64,000 nt of DNA from Cyclobacteriaceae bacterium. GTDB lineage: Bacteria; Bacteroidota; Bacteroidia; Cytophagales; Cyclobacteriaceae. The position numbers were made by a program, and so were the translations under genes. Each line of letters opens with the position of its first letter. Within the stretch, counting starts at the first letter, position 1. A model generated the notes under the pieces. That model had not been told where the DNA came from and searched no databases. It saw nothing but the letters and a program-made list of their open reading frames with translations. Below are positions 1 through 8,606 of this stretch, piece by piece. The DNA lies in NCBI GenBank assembly GCA_023151255.1, contig JAKLJG010000003.1, forward strand, positions 124,001 through 188,000. Direction: 5' to 3'.

Positions 1-1
1 C

Positions 2-553
2 AAAACCGATGCAAGCCTGTACAACTACCGGGGCGTAGCTTTTTACAACTTGAGTAATTATGATCGAGCCATTGCTGATTACAATGAGGCCATTAAACTC
101 GACCCGAAAGACCCGCTCAAGTATGAAAACCGGGCGCTCGCCCGCAGTGCGAAGGAAGATTACAAAGGTGCGCTGGACGACTACAACAAAGCCATTGAAC
201 TGAATCCCGATGATCCGGAAACGCTAAACCTGCGTGGCGTTATAAAATTTAACCTGGACGATCATGACGGGGCGATAAAAGATTATACCGCTGCCATTGA
301 ACTGGACCCCACCAACCCGGTGTACTACGACAACCGGGCGCTGAGCCGTACGGAAAAAGGCGACCTGGCCGGTGCTGTTGAGGATTATTCATCCTCCATT
401 GAATTATACCCCACCGATCCGGAAACGTTCTACCAACGCGGACTGGTAAAACTGCAGATGGGCAACAAGTACGATGCCTGCCTTGACTTTAAAACGGCTG
501 AGGGATTGGGTTCAGCCGAAGCGAAAGCTGCTATCAAGAAGAATTGCAAATAA
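2..553 (+). CDS. TPR-repeat protein, 5' end outside the window
   Basis: The reading frame is open from base 2, before any start codon, and already encodes TPR sequence there, so the N-terminus lies left of the window. At least five 34-residue TPR units are visible, each with the pattern Y-x-x-A-I-x-D-Y-x-x-A-I-x-L-x-P. TPRs form alpha-helical scaffolds for protein contacts; no catalytic domain or membrane segment is present in this part. A TTG at base 50 is a possible start by codon only and would split a TPR unit, so I reject it. The stop codon TAA overlaps the ATG of the following lipid kinase gene (TAATG), which suggests translational coupling. The specific function is unknown. Confidence 0.85.
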   Translation, partial: KTDASLYNYRGVAFYNLSNYDRAIADYNEAIKLDPKDPLKYENRALARSAKEDYKGALDDYNKAIELNPDDPETLNLRGVIKFNLDDHDGAIKDYTAAIELDPTNPVYYDNRALSRTEKGDLAGAVEDYSSSIELYPTDPETFYQRGLVKLQMGNKYDACLDFKTAEGLGSAEAKAAIKKNCK

Positions 554-1518
554 TGGCTGACGCTTCACATGACACCCCCCATCTCCCCCCTCAAGGAGGG
601 ATAAAGGGGGGTGTAAAAAGAGTTGCCATAATCCTTAACGGAATATCCCTAAAGAAAAAACTTTTCTATACTAAAATTCTGCCGGCCCTGCAGCAACTGG
701 CTAACGTGCACGTGCATGAAACCCGCACCCGGCACGATGCCATTACGCTCGCTTCCAAAGCCGTTGAAAAACGATATGACCTTATCTATGCGGCCGGAGG
801 TGATGGCACCTTAAACCAGGTGGTAAACGGTATGCTGGTGGGAAACGAAAACAGTTCTAAACTTCCGGTACTCGGACTTATACCACTGGGATCAGGCAAT
901 GATTTTGCCCGCACGGTCAACATCAAACCGGAGTCCTCGCTGATCATTGATGCTTTAACTGAATTTAAACCAAAACCGGTGGATGTCGGGAGAATAACAT
1001 TTACCAGCGAAGCAGGCACACCCGTGAGTTACTTCATTAACATTGCCGATGTAGGCATGGGTCCGCAGGTGGTAAAGCGCCTGCTCGACAGTGGCCGCGC
1101 GTTCGGAACACCGTTAACGTACTACGCTGCTATTCTGCAAACCTTTGCCACGTACCGGCTTCAGACTATTACAGTGAAAACACCGCAGTGGAACTGGCAG
1201 GGTAAAGCACGGGTGGTGGCTGTTGGCAACGGCCGGTTCTTTGGAAGCGGCATTGGCATTACACCCGATGCAATACCTGATGACGGCCAGTTTAGTTGCT
1301 GCATAGGAGGTGGTGTTTCAGCTTTTGATTTTTTAAAACTACAAGGCAAAATGCGCAGCGGCCGGAGGGTGGCTCACCCCCGGGTTTACTATAACCAAAC
1401 TCAGTTAGTTGAACTTACCTCCGATACACCCTGTATGATCGAAGCTGATGGCGAACTGGTAGGAAACCTGCCGGTTAAAATTGAAATGTTGCCCGGCAGG
1501 TTGAATTTGTTGTGGTGA
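553..1518 (+). CDS. Diacylglycerol kinase family lipid kinase (YegS/BmrU type)
   Basis: A 321-residue protein of the soluble DAGK-catalytic family, which phosphorylates diacylglycerol or related lipids with ATP at the inner membrane face. The nucleotide-binding motif GGDGT is at about residues 82-86, followed by the family motif PLGSGNDFAR near residue 115. The C-terminal half shows the usual beta-rich domain ending in IEADGE and a short LPGRLNLLW tail. I chose the ATG at 553, which overlaps the upstream stop, over a TTG at 544. Residues about 7-21 are encoded by a nested C-tract/G-tract palindrome and do not look like kinase sequence; the family fold begins at KRVAIILNG. Confidence 0.9.
   Translation: MADASHDTPHLPPQGGIKGGVKRVAIILNGISLKKKLFYTKILPALQQLANVHVHETRTRHDAITLASKAVEKRYDLIYAAGGDGTLNQVVNGMLVGNENSSKLPVLGLIPLGSGNDFARTVNIKPESSLIIDALTEFKPKPVDVGRITFTSEAGTPVSYFINIADVGMGPQVVKRLLDSGRAFGTPLTYYAAILQTFATYRLQTITVKTPQWNWQGKARVVAVGNGRFFGSGIGITPDAIPDDGQFSCCIGGGVSAFDFLKLQGKMRSGRRVAHPRVYYNQTQLVELTSDTPCMIEADGELVGNLPVKIEMLPGRLNLLW
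572..614. repeat. C/G-tract palindromic repeat inside the lipid kinase 5' end
   Basis: ACACCCCCC at 572-580 pairs perfectly with GGGGGGTGT at 606-614, and an inner CCCTC-AAG-GAGGG hairpin lies between them. The same CACCCC / GGGGTG style recurs at 4988-5040, 31440-31474 and 53056-53098. Here it is read in frame as the N-terminal extension of the kinase. Confidence 0.7.
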
Positions 1519-1529
1519 ATTATCAAATA

Positions 1530-1775
1530 TTAAGAGTTCATCATTGTCGTTGCAAATATTGCAGCGAAAACTGTAAACCATAGAATAATTGAAAGCACAA
1601 AAACGATGACAAACCAAATTAAAGTGGCTTTTGCCCAATTGGATTTATTCGGATTTTGACCGGAGCCAAATCCCCATACAAATAACATAATGAATCCAAT
1701 AAAAGGAAGTGAAGCAATGAGTAGGGTGATGATCCAATCTTTAGTTGTCATCACCGGAGCTTGTTGATTTTCCAT
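1530..1775 (-). CDS. Small two-TM membrane protein, unknown function
   Basis: An 81-residue protein with two hydrophobic helices, about residues 13-35 and 48-75, separated by a short polar loop rich in Asn and Lys. There is no signal peptidase site and no recognised catalytic motif. It has an ATG start and converges on the lipid kinase with only 11 bases between stop codons. Its hydrophobic pattern makes it more believable than the overlapping ORF on the same strand at 1405-1638, which I leave out. No function can be assigned. Confidence 0.6.
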   Translation of the reverse strand: MENQQAPVMTTKDWIITLLIASLPFIGFIMLFVWGFGSGQNPNKSNWAKATLIWFVIVFVLSIILWFTVFAAIFATTMMNS

Positions 1776-1864
1776 AATGTTTAGGGTTTAGTTGGTGATT
1801 AAAAATAAAGGCTAATTTTAAAAAATCCGAGAATTAGTTTTCATTTTAGAGCCTCGGAACCACT

Positions 1865-2398
1865 ATGAATCAGGAACTTGATCGGGTCTTCAGCCGGCTG
1901 GAAGCTACGCGAAAAAAGTTAGAGAAGCAGTTTTCTACGGTAACGGGAGAAGACTGGCATCAGTCGCCAGGCTCAGGCAAGTGGTCAATGGCCCAGGTGT
2001 TTACTCACCTGGTTACTTCAGAAAAGCTTTCGCTTGGCTACATGAAAAAGAAAGCACAAGGCATCGAACAGGCGGGCAACTCAGGCTTTACGCAATCCGT
2101 AAAGATGCTTATTCTGATTATTTCTCAGCGTCTGCCAATGCTGAAGTTTAAAGCACCCAAGGTGGTGATTGAAAATACACCTCCGGCTATGGGTAGGCAG
2201 GAGTTGTTTGCCACCTGGGAAAAATCCCGGCTGGAATTAAAGAGTTTCCTGGAAGGTGTTAGCGATGCCCATGTACGCAAGTTGATTTACAAACATCCGG
2301 TAGCAGGCCGGCTTGATGTAAGCCAGGCGCTGGTGTTTTTTAGTGAACACATCCACCACCACCGGCCCCAGCTTATGCGCCTTCTGCGTAAGAAGTAA
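1865..2398 (+). CDS. DinB-like superfamily protein
   Basis: A 177-residue all-helical protein of the DinB/YfiT-like four-helix-bundle group. The metal-site histidines typical of the family are visible: one in the AQVFTHLVTSEK helix near residue 48 and a cluster in HIHHHRPQ near the C-terminus. Members act as metal-dependent small-molecule thiol transferases or have unknown roles; the substrate cannot be told from sequence. The region before it (1776-1864) is AT-rich with no obvious -33 box. A second, more distant DinB-like gene lies at 15632. Confidence 0.8.
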   Translation: MNQELDRVFSRLEATRKKLEKQFSTVTGEDWHQSPGSGKWSMAQVFTHLVTSEKLSLGYMKKKAQGIEQAGNSGFTQSVKMLILIISQRLPMLKFKAPKVVIENTPPAMGRQELFATWEKSRLELKSFLEGVSDAHVRKLIYKHPVAGRLDVSQALVFFSEHIHHHRPQLMRLLRKK

Positions 2399-2457
2399 GT
2401 AAGCACTCAACTTTCCGTTCAATCTTTTCTATACTTGCTCATTCAATCTTTAAAGCA

Positions 2458-4989
2458 ATGAATAAGCTATTGTCATTTTTGTTTCTGATCTTCCTCAACT
2501 ATTCATTCGCCCAGCAAAAACTGCTGAGCCCGAAAGAGTTTCTGGGCTACGAACTGGGTGAGCGGTTTACTCGTCACCACCGTGTGGTGGACTATTTTCA
2601 GCACGTAGCCGGTGCACTTCCCAACGTTGATTTTTATCAGTACGGTGAAACCTACGAACACCGGCCGCTGGTGTACGTTGTGATTGCTTCACCCGAAAAT
2701 TATGCACGCCTGGAACAAATCCGCCAGGATAACCTCAGGCGTGCGGGCATGGCCGAAGGCAGCCCCTCAACCAAAGTTGCCATTGTGTGGCTCAGTTACA
2801 ACGTGCATGGCAACGAAGCCAACTCAATGGAAGCGGCCATGCAAACCTTATACGAGTTGGCTGATCCGGGTAACGCCAAATCGAAAGAGTGGCTGAAGAA
2901 CACGGTGGTGATTATGGATCCGTGCATTAACCCCGATGGGCGTGATCGCTACGCGAATTTTTACAATCAGTATGGCAACCGCATTGTTAACCCAAATCCG
3001 GAAGCGAAGGAACACCGTGAACCCTGGCCGGGCGGCCGGAGCAACCACTATTGGTTTGACCTTAACCGGGACTGGGCGTGGCTTACGCAGATTGAATCGC
3101 AACAGCGTATAAAAATTTATAACCAGTGGATGCCACACGTGCATGTGGACTTCCACGAGCAAGGCTATGACAGTCCGTATTACTTTGCGCCCGCGGCCGA
3201 ACCGTACCACGAAGTGATTACACCCTGGCAGCGCGAGTTCCAGGTGATGATCGGGAAAAACCATGCGAAGTATTTCGATGCGCAAGGCTGGCTGTATTTC
3301 ACCAAAGAGCGTTTTGATTTGTATTACCCCAGTTATGGCGACACGTATCCTACTTACAATGGCGCCATCGGCATGACGTACGAACAGGCCGGTGGCGGCT
3401 CGGCCGGGCTGGCCATCCGCACGCGTGAGGGCGACCCGCTTACGCTCAAAGACCGGCTTACGCATCATCACACTACCGGACTTTCTACCGTGGAAATAAC
3501 TTCCATGAATGCCAACCGCGTAGTGGAAGAGTTCGAAAAATATTTTCGCGAAAACCTAAGCAACCCGGCATCTCCTTACAAAACGTATGTGTTTAAATCT
3601 GATAATAATCCCGATAAGGTAAGGCGCCTTACCGCTATACTCGATGCTCACCTGATTCGCTACGGCCATCCTTCAGCCGGCAAAGCAACACGTGGATACG
3701 ATTACACTACACAATCCACACAGAATTTTAACCTTACTACTGACGATCTGGTAATAAACGTTTACCAATCAAAATCGCGGTTGATTACCACGTTGTTCGA
3801 GCCTGTTTCAAAACTGCCTGATTCGGTAACGTACGACATAACCGCCTGGAATTTGTTTTATGCCTATGGCCTGAAAGGCTATGCCTTGAATGAACGGATT
3901 AATCCGGGTAAACCGTATCAGCCAAAAGAAGCAGCCAACAAACCGGTTGATGGCAAACCGTACGCGTATGTATTTAGCTACAACAGCGTTGCTGATGTGG
4001 AGTTTTTATGTGCCCTGATGAAAAAGGGCATCAAGGTTCGTTCAGCGCTCTCAGCGTTTAAGGTAAACGGAGAAAGTTTTGATGCCGGGGCGCTGATAGT
4101 TACTCGCAGAAACAACGAAGGTGTGGCCGACTTTGATAACCTGGTACAGGGATTGGCTAACGAGCACAACAGAAAGTTTCTCGCAGCCACAACCGGTTTT
4201 GTTGAAACAGGCAGTGATTTTGGTTCCGGATCAATCAATTACATAAAGCCTCCTCGTATTGCTGTTTTGGTGGGTGATCAGGTTTCATCGTTGTCGGCCG
4301 GTGCCATCTGGCATTTTTTTGAGCAAGAAATAAAATTCCCGCTAACGCAAATCGGCACGGAATACTTTCGTTCGGTTGATTTAAAAAATTATGATGTGCT
4401 GGTGGTGCCGGAGGGGCGTTACTCGCTGTTTGATGACGAGACAATGAAAAAAGTTTCGGACTGGATTTCAGGTGGAGGCCGGCTTATTTTGATTTCGGGA
4501 GCACTCAATTCATTTGCCGATAAAAATGGCTTTTCCCTGAAGCGATATGCCAGCGAGGATGCAAAAAAGGAAGCTGAGAAAAAAGAAAAAGAGGAGCAGG
4601 CAAAAGAGGCCCTGTTAACTTACGAAGAATCCGAGCGCAAAAGCATTTCGAAACTGATTTCCGGAGCTATCTACAAAGTGGCGCTGGATAAGTCGCACCC
4701 GCTGGCGTTTGGGTTGGGCAACACCTACTACACCCTTAAAACCAACGAACTCTATTTTGGCTACCTGCAGGGCGGCTGGAATGTGGGCATCATCAAAGGA
4801 AAAGCAAAGCCCATACAGGGTTATGCCGGGTACAAGGTCAATGCAAAACTGGACAACTCCTTTGTGCTGGGTGTTGAAGATAAAGGCCGCGGTACGGTGG
4901 TGTATTTTGTAGATGATCCCCTGTTCAGAAACTTCTGGGAGAACGGCAAGATGCTGTTCAGCAATGCGGTGTTTTTAGTCGGGCAGTAA
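2458..4989 (+). CDS. Secreted M14 family zinc carboxypeptidase
   Basis: An 843-residue exported protein. A signal peptide (residues 1-18, ending in YSFAQ) is followed by an M14 catalytic domain with zinc ligands H117 and E120 (HGNE) and H233 (DFHEQG). E309, in the TYEQAGG stretch, is the likely catalytic glutamate. The C-terminal third, from about residue 590, has a Rossmann or glutamine-amidotransferase-like pattern (VLVVPEGRYS, GGGRLILISG) and a charged Glu/Lys-rich insert around residues 700-725. Such proteins remove amino acids from peptides or process peptidoglycan; the substrate here is unknown. A weak -7 box (TATACTTG, 2430-2437) precedes the ATG. A palindromic repeat follows the stop. 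Confidence 0.88.
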   Translation: MNKLLSFLFLIFLNYSFAQQKLLSPKEFLGYELGERFTRHHRVVDYFQHVAGALPNVDFYQYGETYEHRPLVYVVIASPENYARLEQIRQDNLRRAGMAEGSPSTKVAIVWLSYNVHGNEANSMEAAMQTLYELADPGNAKSKEWLKNTVVIMDPCINPDGRDRYANFYNQYGNRIVNPNPEAKEHREPWPGGRSNHYWFDLNRDWAWLTQIESQQRIKIYNQWMPHVHVDFHEQGYDSPYYFAPAAEPYHEVITPWQREFQVMIGKNHAKYFDAQGWLYFTKERFDLYYPSYGDTYPTYNGAIGMTYEQAGGGSAGLAIRTREGDPLTLKDRLTHHHTTGLSTVEITSMNANRVVEEFEKYFRENLSNPASPYKTYVFKSDNNPDKVRRLTAILDAHLIRYGHPSAGKATRGYDYTTQSTQNFNLTTDDLVINVYQSKSRLITTLFEPVSKLPDSVTYDITAWNLFYAYGLKGYALNERINPGKPYQPKEAANKPVDGKPYAYVFSYNSVADVEFLCALMKKGIKVRSALSAFKVNGESFDAGALIVTRRNNEGVADFDNLVQGLANEHNRKFLAATTGFVETGSDFGSGSINYIKPPRIAVLVGDQVSSLSAGAIWHFFEQEIKFPLTQIGTEYFRSVDLKNYDVLVVPEGRYSLFDDETMKKVSDWISGGGRLILISGALNSFADKNGFSLKRYASEDAKKEAEKKEKEEQAKEALLTYEESERKSISKLISGAIYKVALDKSHPLAFGLGNTYYTLKTNELYFGYLQGGWNVGIIKGKAKPIQGYAGYKVNAKLDNSFVLGVEDKGRGTVVYFVDDPLFRNFWENGKMLFSNAVFLVGQ

Positions 4990-5040
4990 CACCCCCTGAT
5001 CCCCCGTAAGGGGGGAACTACGAAGGCGTGTTGGGGTGAG
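4988..5040. repeat. Intergenic C/G-tract palindromic repeat
   Basis: The 52 bases between the M14 gene and tpx are almost wholly this element. CACCCCC at the left pairs with GGGGTG at the right, and an inner CCCCC-GTAA-GGGGG hairpin sits at about 5001-5014. The genes converge, so it may also act as a two-way terminator, although it has no clear T-run. Confidence 0.65.
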
Positions 5041-5041
5041 G

Positions 5042-5539
5042 TTATAATGCCGCCAGCGCAGCATCGTAATTTGGTTCCTGGCCGATGGCCGGCACCAGCT
5101 CGGTGTATTTTATTTTTCCCTGCTTATCAATAACCACCACAGCCCGGGCGCACAGGCCGGCAAAGTTGCCGTCAACCAGTTCAACGCCATAGTCTTTCGA
5201 AAAACCCCGGCCGCGGAAGTCGGTGGCCGTAATAACGTTGTTGATTCCTTCAGCTCCGCAGAAGCGCTTCATGGCGAAGGGTAAATCTTTTGAAACGCAG
5301 AGTACCGTGGTATCGGTAAGTGAGGCAGCGCGCTTATTGAATTCGCGCACGGAGGTGGCGCACACGCCCGTGTCGATGCTCGGAAAAATGTTAAGCACCA
5401 CATTTTTCCCGGCAAACTGGTTCAGGGTAATGTCCTTCATGTCGTTGCCGGTTAATGTAAAAGTCGGTGCTGCCGTGCCCACGGCCGGTAAGTTGCCGAT
5501 GGTGTTTACAACGTTTTCGCCAAGTTTGGTTTGTGCCAT
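5042..5539 (-). CDS. tpx: Thiol peroxidase, atypical 2-Cys peroxiredoxin
   Basis: A 165-residue cytoplasmic peroxidase that reduces H2O2 and organic peroxides using thioredoxin. The peroxidatic cysteine is C60 (DTGVCATS) and the resolving cysteine is C94 (RFCGAEG), spaced as in E. coli Tpx. Family motifs include the N-terminal GNLPAVG-APTF region and the C-terminal GQEPNYDAAL. I chose the ATG at 5539 (MAQTKLGENVV); the frame stays open seven codons further to a weaker start, which would add residues with no family counterpart. Immediately upstream is a 7-bp-periodic repeat tract (5554-5581). Confidence 0.95.
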   Translation of the reverse strand: MAQTKLGENVVNTIGNLPAVGTAAPTFTLTGNDMKDITLNQFAGKNVVLNIFPSIDTGVCATSVREFNKRAASLTDTTVLCVSKDLPFAMKRFCGAEGINNVITATDFRGRGFSKDYGVELVDGNFAGLCARAVVVIDKQGKIKYTELVPAIGQEPNYDAALAAL

Positions 5540-5553
5540 ATGCAGGTGGTTAG

Positions 5554-5581
5554 AGTTCAAGGTTTAAAGTTCAAAGTTCAG
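5554..5581. repeat. Four-unit heptanucleotide repeat tract
   Basis: AGTTCAA-GGTTTAA-AGTTCAA-AGTTCAG are four consecutive 7-bp units upstream of tpx. The remainder of the gap to the S9 gene (5582-5640) is AT-rich and shows nothing else. Confidence 0.6.
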
Positions 5582-5640
5582 CATTCATCAATCGTTATTC
5601 AAGCAACTTAATTGAATTAACAATATTCTCTTGCGTTGGT

Positions 5641-8478
5641 TTACTGCATCCCCTGCTTAATTCCTTTCTCCACGGCCGGCACACCGCGCTTCATCCAGTC
5701 GGGCATGGGTGCGTCTTTCAGGTAGTGGTCAAAGAACTGCATCATCCGTTTAGCGAAATCAGTGCGGTCTTGCCGCTGGGTGAGGCCGTGACCCTGGCCG
5801 TTGTAGTTCAGCATCCATACTGGTTTGCCCAACCTGCGCAAGGCCATGTAATATTCAATGCCCTGGTACCAGGGCACCGCGCCATCGGCATCGTTGTGCA
5901 TCATCAGCAACGGGGTTTGCACTTTGTCGGCAAAAAAGATGGGCGAGTTTTCAATGTATAGCATGGGCTTTTCCCACAACGTGCCGCCAATGCGGCTCTG
6001 CGATTTTTCGTACTGGAACATCCGGCTCAGTCCGCTTTCCCAGCGGATGCCTCCGTACGCGCTGATCATGTTGGCTACGGGCGCGCCTGCTTCGGCTGCG
6101 CGAAACAGGTTGGTGCGTGTAATCATGTAGGCAATCTGGTAGCCGCCCCAGCTGTGCCCCTGTATGCCGATGCGTTTTTCATCCACAAATCCTTTGGCGA
6201 TAAGTGCGGTAACACCCGGCATGATGCAGTTAAGCGCGCTCTCACCGGGGTACCCGATTTTGTACACCACATCGGGAACGAAAATTACGTACCCGTTGCT
6301 GGCGTATAGCGAAAAATTGATGAACGAGCGAATCGGGGCGGGGGCATAATGCTGGTGGATGTCGTCCGCATATTTTTCGTAGAAGTAAACCATCATCGGG
6401 TATTTGTTTTTCGGATCGAACCCTTCGGGTTTGTAGAGCAACCCTTCGAGCGGAATATTATCCGCGGAGGTCCATTGCACACGTTCAACCGTGCCCCAGA
6501 AGTACCGGCTCATTTGCGGGTTGGCGGTGGAGAGTTTTCGGGGCGATGCAAACGTGGCATCGGTTGTCCACACGTCCGGAAACTCGCGGAAGCTTTCGCG
6601 GGTAAAGGCAAACGTGTTTGCTTCGCGCGCTTTGATGAGGTTGCCGAAACGGTAATCTCCCATAACCAGCTTGGTGAGTTTGCCGTCTTTGAGCGACAGT
6701 TTATAGAAACCCGACTGTTTGGTCATTTCGTTGAAGGCGCTGAGGTAGAGTTCTTTTTCCGGATCGATGAAGCGCTCTTCCGGATCGAGGCGCAGGTAGC
6801 GGAAGCGGGTTTTCTCCTGCCTGCCCGTTTTCGTCAGATTTACCGGTGCTTTTCTGTTTTGCGGATCGAACAGCCAGATGTCGTAGCGGTCATACACCAA
6901 CAGCGAAGCATCGTTAGCGGTGAAGCCGGCCAGGCCGTAGGATGACGGGTAGTCGGGGTGGTCATCTTCTTCATCAGCAAATTTTACTTTCAGGTTTTCA
7001 GTGAGCTTCACCGTTTTTTTACCGGCCACCGAAAAGCTGAACCAGGCCGTATCCGGACTGCTGAACCAAATAACGTAGTTAGCCCCTGGTGAAAGGCGTG
7101 CATTGCCTTTTACTTTTTGCTGAATAATCTCGATTGTGCCGTCATTCACGTTTACCAGTGTAAGGTCTTTGTACACGTTGGTGTCCCAGGTGCGCATCAC
7201 CAGGTAAGGTGTTTCGTTTTGTGCAAGGGCAATACCGGCATTGCCTTCATCACCGGTTTCGATGGCGGGCATTTTTTCATGGGCCAGTGGAACGATACGG
7301 TTTGGTGTAGCCAGGTGAATGACCGATGCATATGAACGTCTTTTATCTTCCTCTAACCTGCGGTTCTGCATGGGGTAGATGTAGTCGTCCTTCCAGGTCC
7401 ATACTTCCACATTCACAATTTCTTCGCTTAACAAGGTGGTGTCCTGTACAACGGGTCTGGGCGAAACACCTAAGAAAAGTTTAGAACCGTCTTTCGAAAA
7501 TTGCGGGGTGTAATTTTCATTCACAATCCAATCAGTGGGTATTCCGGCAGCTTTTTCATCAGCCAGCAACGAGGCAGAGGGATTTCCTTTTTTCCAGTGG
7601 TACAGCTTGTAGTAGCGGATTAACGCCTTGGTGGTATCGGCATCAACCAGGAAAGCGGTTTGGGTACCGTCATCGCTGATAGACAATCCTTTTACCTTGT
7701 ATTTACTTTTTACTTCAAGCAATTGATTGAGTTGGTTTGTCTGAAGGTCGTACCAGTACACGCCTGCCTTCAGCGTAGAATCATTACCTGTGGAATGAAA
7801 CAACAATCCCTGCCCGTATTTGGCAAAGGCATAGTCTTTAACATAGCCGAAACGTGTTTCTGTATTGGTGTTCAGGTTTCGCAGCGCCAGCGTGTAGCCG
7901 TTGTCATCGGTGTTCTTTTTAACCTTTTTTGGTTTTGAATTTTTCCGGGCAGTATCGGGTTTAGGCGTAACAGCAGGTTTGATTTCTTTGGACGCTTCAA
8001 GCTGATAGGCCAGCCAGCCGCCTGCTTTCTGAGGCACTTTGAATGATTTTACATCCGGAATTTTTTCAGTTTTGCGGCTGCTGAATGAAAACAGGCCGAG
8101 AGAATCTTTGGGAAGATCTTCTTTTTTCTTCTTCTGCCTGCGCAAATCTTTTACCAGGTTTTTCTGCGGTTTGATTTTAAACACGGCATAACGCCCATCC
8201 CAGGTAAGCGCAATATCCGAAGCACGCTTTACTGAATCCTGTGCATTCGATTTCAACGAATGAAAAACAACTTTGCCATCTCCATCCTGCGGATTGATGG
8301 TGTAAACAGCAAACGAACCATCGGGCGTGAGGGCCCGGTAGGTAATTTCTTTCCAGTGGTCGTACACATCGTGGGTGAGAGGCTTCTTTGGCGGAAGTTG
8401 TTGTGCGGTTTTTGTTTTTTGCGGATAGGCCGCAACTGAAATAAGCAGCGCTGCAGAAAGGCAAATCAGTTTTTGCAT
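5641..8478 (-). CDS. Secreted S9 family prolyl oligopeptidase
   Basis: A 945-residue exported peptidase. A signal peptide (MQKLICLSAALLISVAAYPQ) leads into a WD40-like beta-propeller region, about residues 40-640, and a C-terminal alpha/beta-hydrolase domain. The catalytic triad is S776 in GHSWGGYQ, D865 in NDADGAV and H897 in GQGHG. The enzyme should cleave short peptides in the periplasm. The open frame extends 16 codons further upstream, but the signal peptide fixes the ATG at 8478, 20 bases after a TATGTTTA -7-like box. The propeller carries a Lys-rich low-complexity insert near residues 185-200. It is divergent from the Calx-beta lipoprotein gene. Confidence 0.9.
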   Translation of the reverse strand: MQKLICLSAALLISVAAYPQKTKTAQQLPPKKPLTHDVYDHWKEITYRALTPDGSFAVYTINPQDGDGKVVFHSLKSNAQDSVKRASDIALTWDGRYAVFKIKPQKNLVKDLRRQKKKKEDLPKDSLGLFSFSSRKTEKIPDVKSFKVPQKAGGWLAYQLEASKEIKPAVTPKPDTARKNSKPKKVKKNTDDNGYTLALRNLNTNTETRFGYVKDYAFAKYGQGLLFHSTGNDSTLKAGVYWYDLQTNQLNQLLEVKSKYKVKGLSISDDGTQTAFLVDADTTKALIRYYKLYHWKKGNPSASLLADEKAAGIPTDWIVNENYTPQFSKDGSKLFLGVSPRPVVQDTTLLSEEIVNVEVWTWKDDYIYPMQNRRLEEDKRRSYASVIHLATPNRIVPLAHEKMPAIETGDEGNAGIALAQNETPYLVMRTWDTNVYKDLTLVNVNDGTIEIIQQKVKGNARLSPGANYVIWFSSPDTAWFSFSVAGKKTVKLTENLKVKFADEEDDHPDYPSSYGLAGFTANDASLLVYDRYDIWLFDPQNRKAPVNLTKTGRQEKTRFRYLRLDPEERFIDPEKELYLSAFNEMTKQSGFYKLSLKDGKLTKLVMGDYRFGNLIKAREANTFAFTRESFREFPDVWTTDATFASPRKLSTANPQMSRYFWGTVERVQWTSADNIPLEGLLYKPEGFDPKNKYPMMVYFYEKYADDIHQHYAPAPIRSFINFSLYASNGYVIFVPDVVYKIGYPGESALNCIMPGVTALIAKGFVDEKRIGIQGHSWGGYQIAYMITRTNLFRAAEAGAPVANMISAYGGIRWESGLSRMFQYEKSQSRIGGTLWEKPMLYIENSPIFFADKVQTPLLMMHNDADGAVPWYQGIEYYMALRRLGKPVWMLNYNGQGHGLTQRQDRTDFAKRMMQFFDHYLKDAPMPDWMKRGVPAVEKGIKQGMQ

Positions 8479-8606
8479 GACATGGTAAATTTTGAATAAA
8501 CATAACCAAACCCATCCGCCCGGCAAACGGGTTTTTTACCGATGACAACAGGTTTTTTCAACTGCCGGTTTTTGCCGTACTTTGCTTTTCATCTGTAAAA
8601 TAATTA

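Noticed and set aside
2848-3471. A 207-residue antisense frame under the M14 gene
   Set aside because: The plus-strand frame has intact zinc ligands and a signal peptide; the antisense protein lacks any motif and its length is explained by codon bias.
6349-6945. A 198-residue plus-strand frame opposite the S9 peptidase
   Set aside because: It lies wholly inside a gene with a complete catalytic triad, and its sequence shows no motif.
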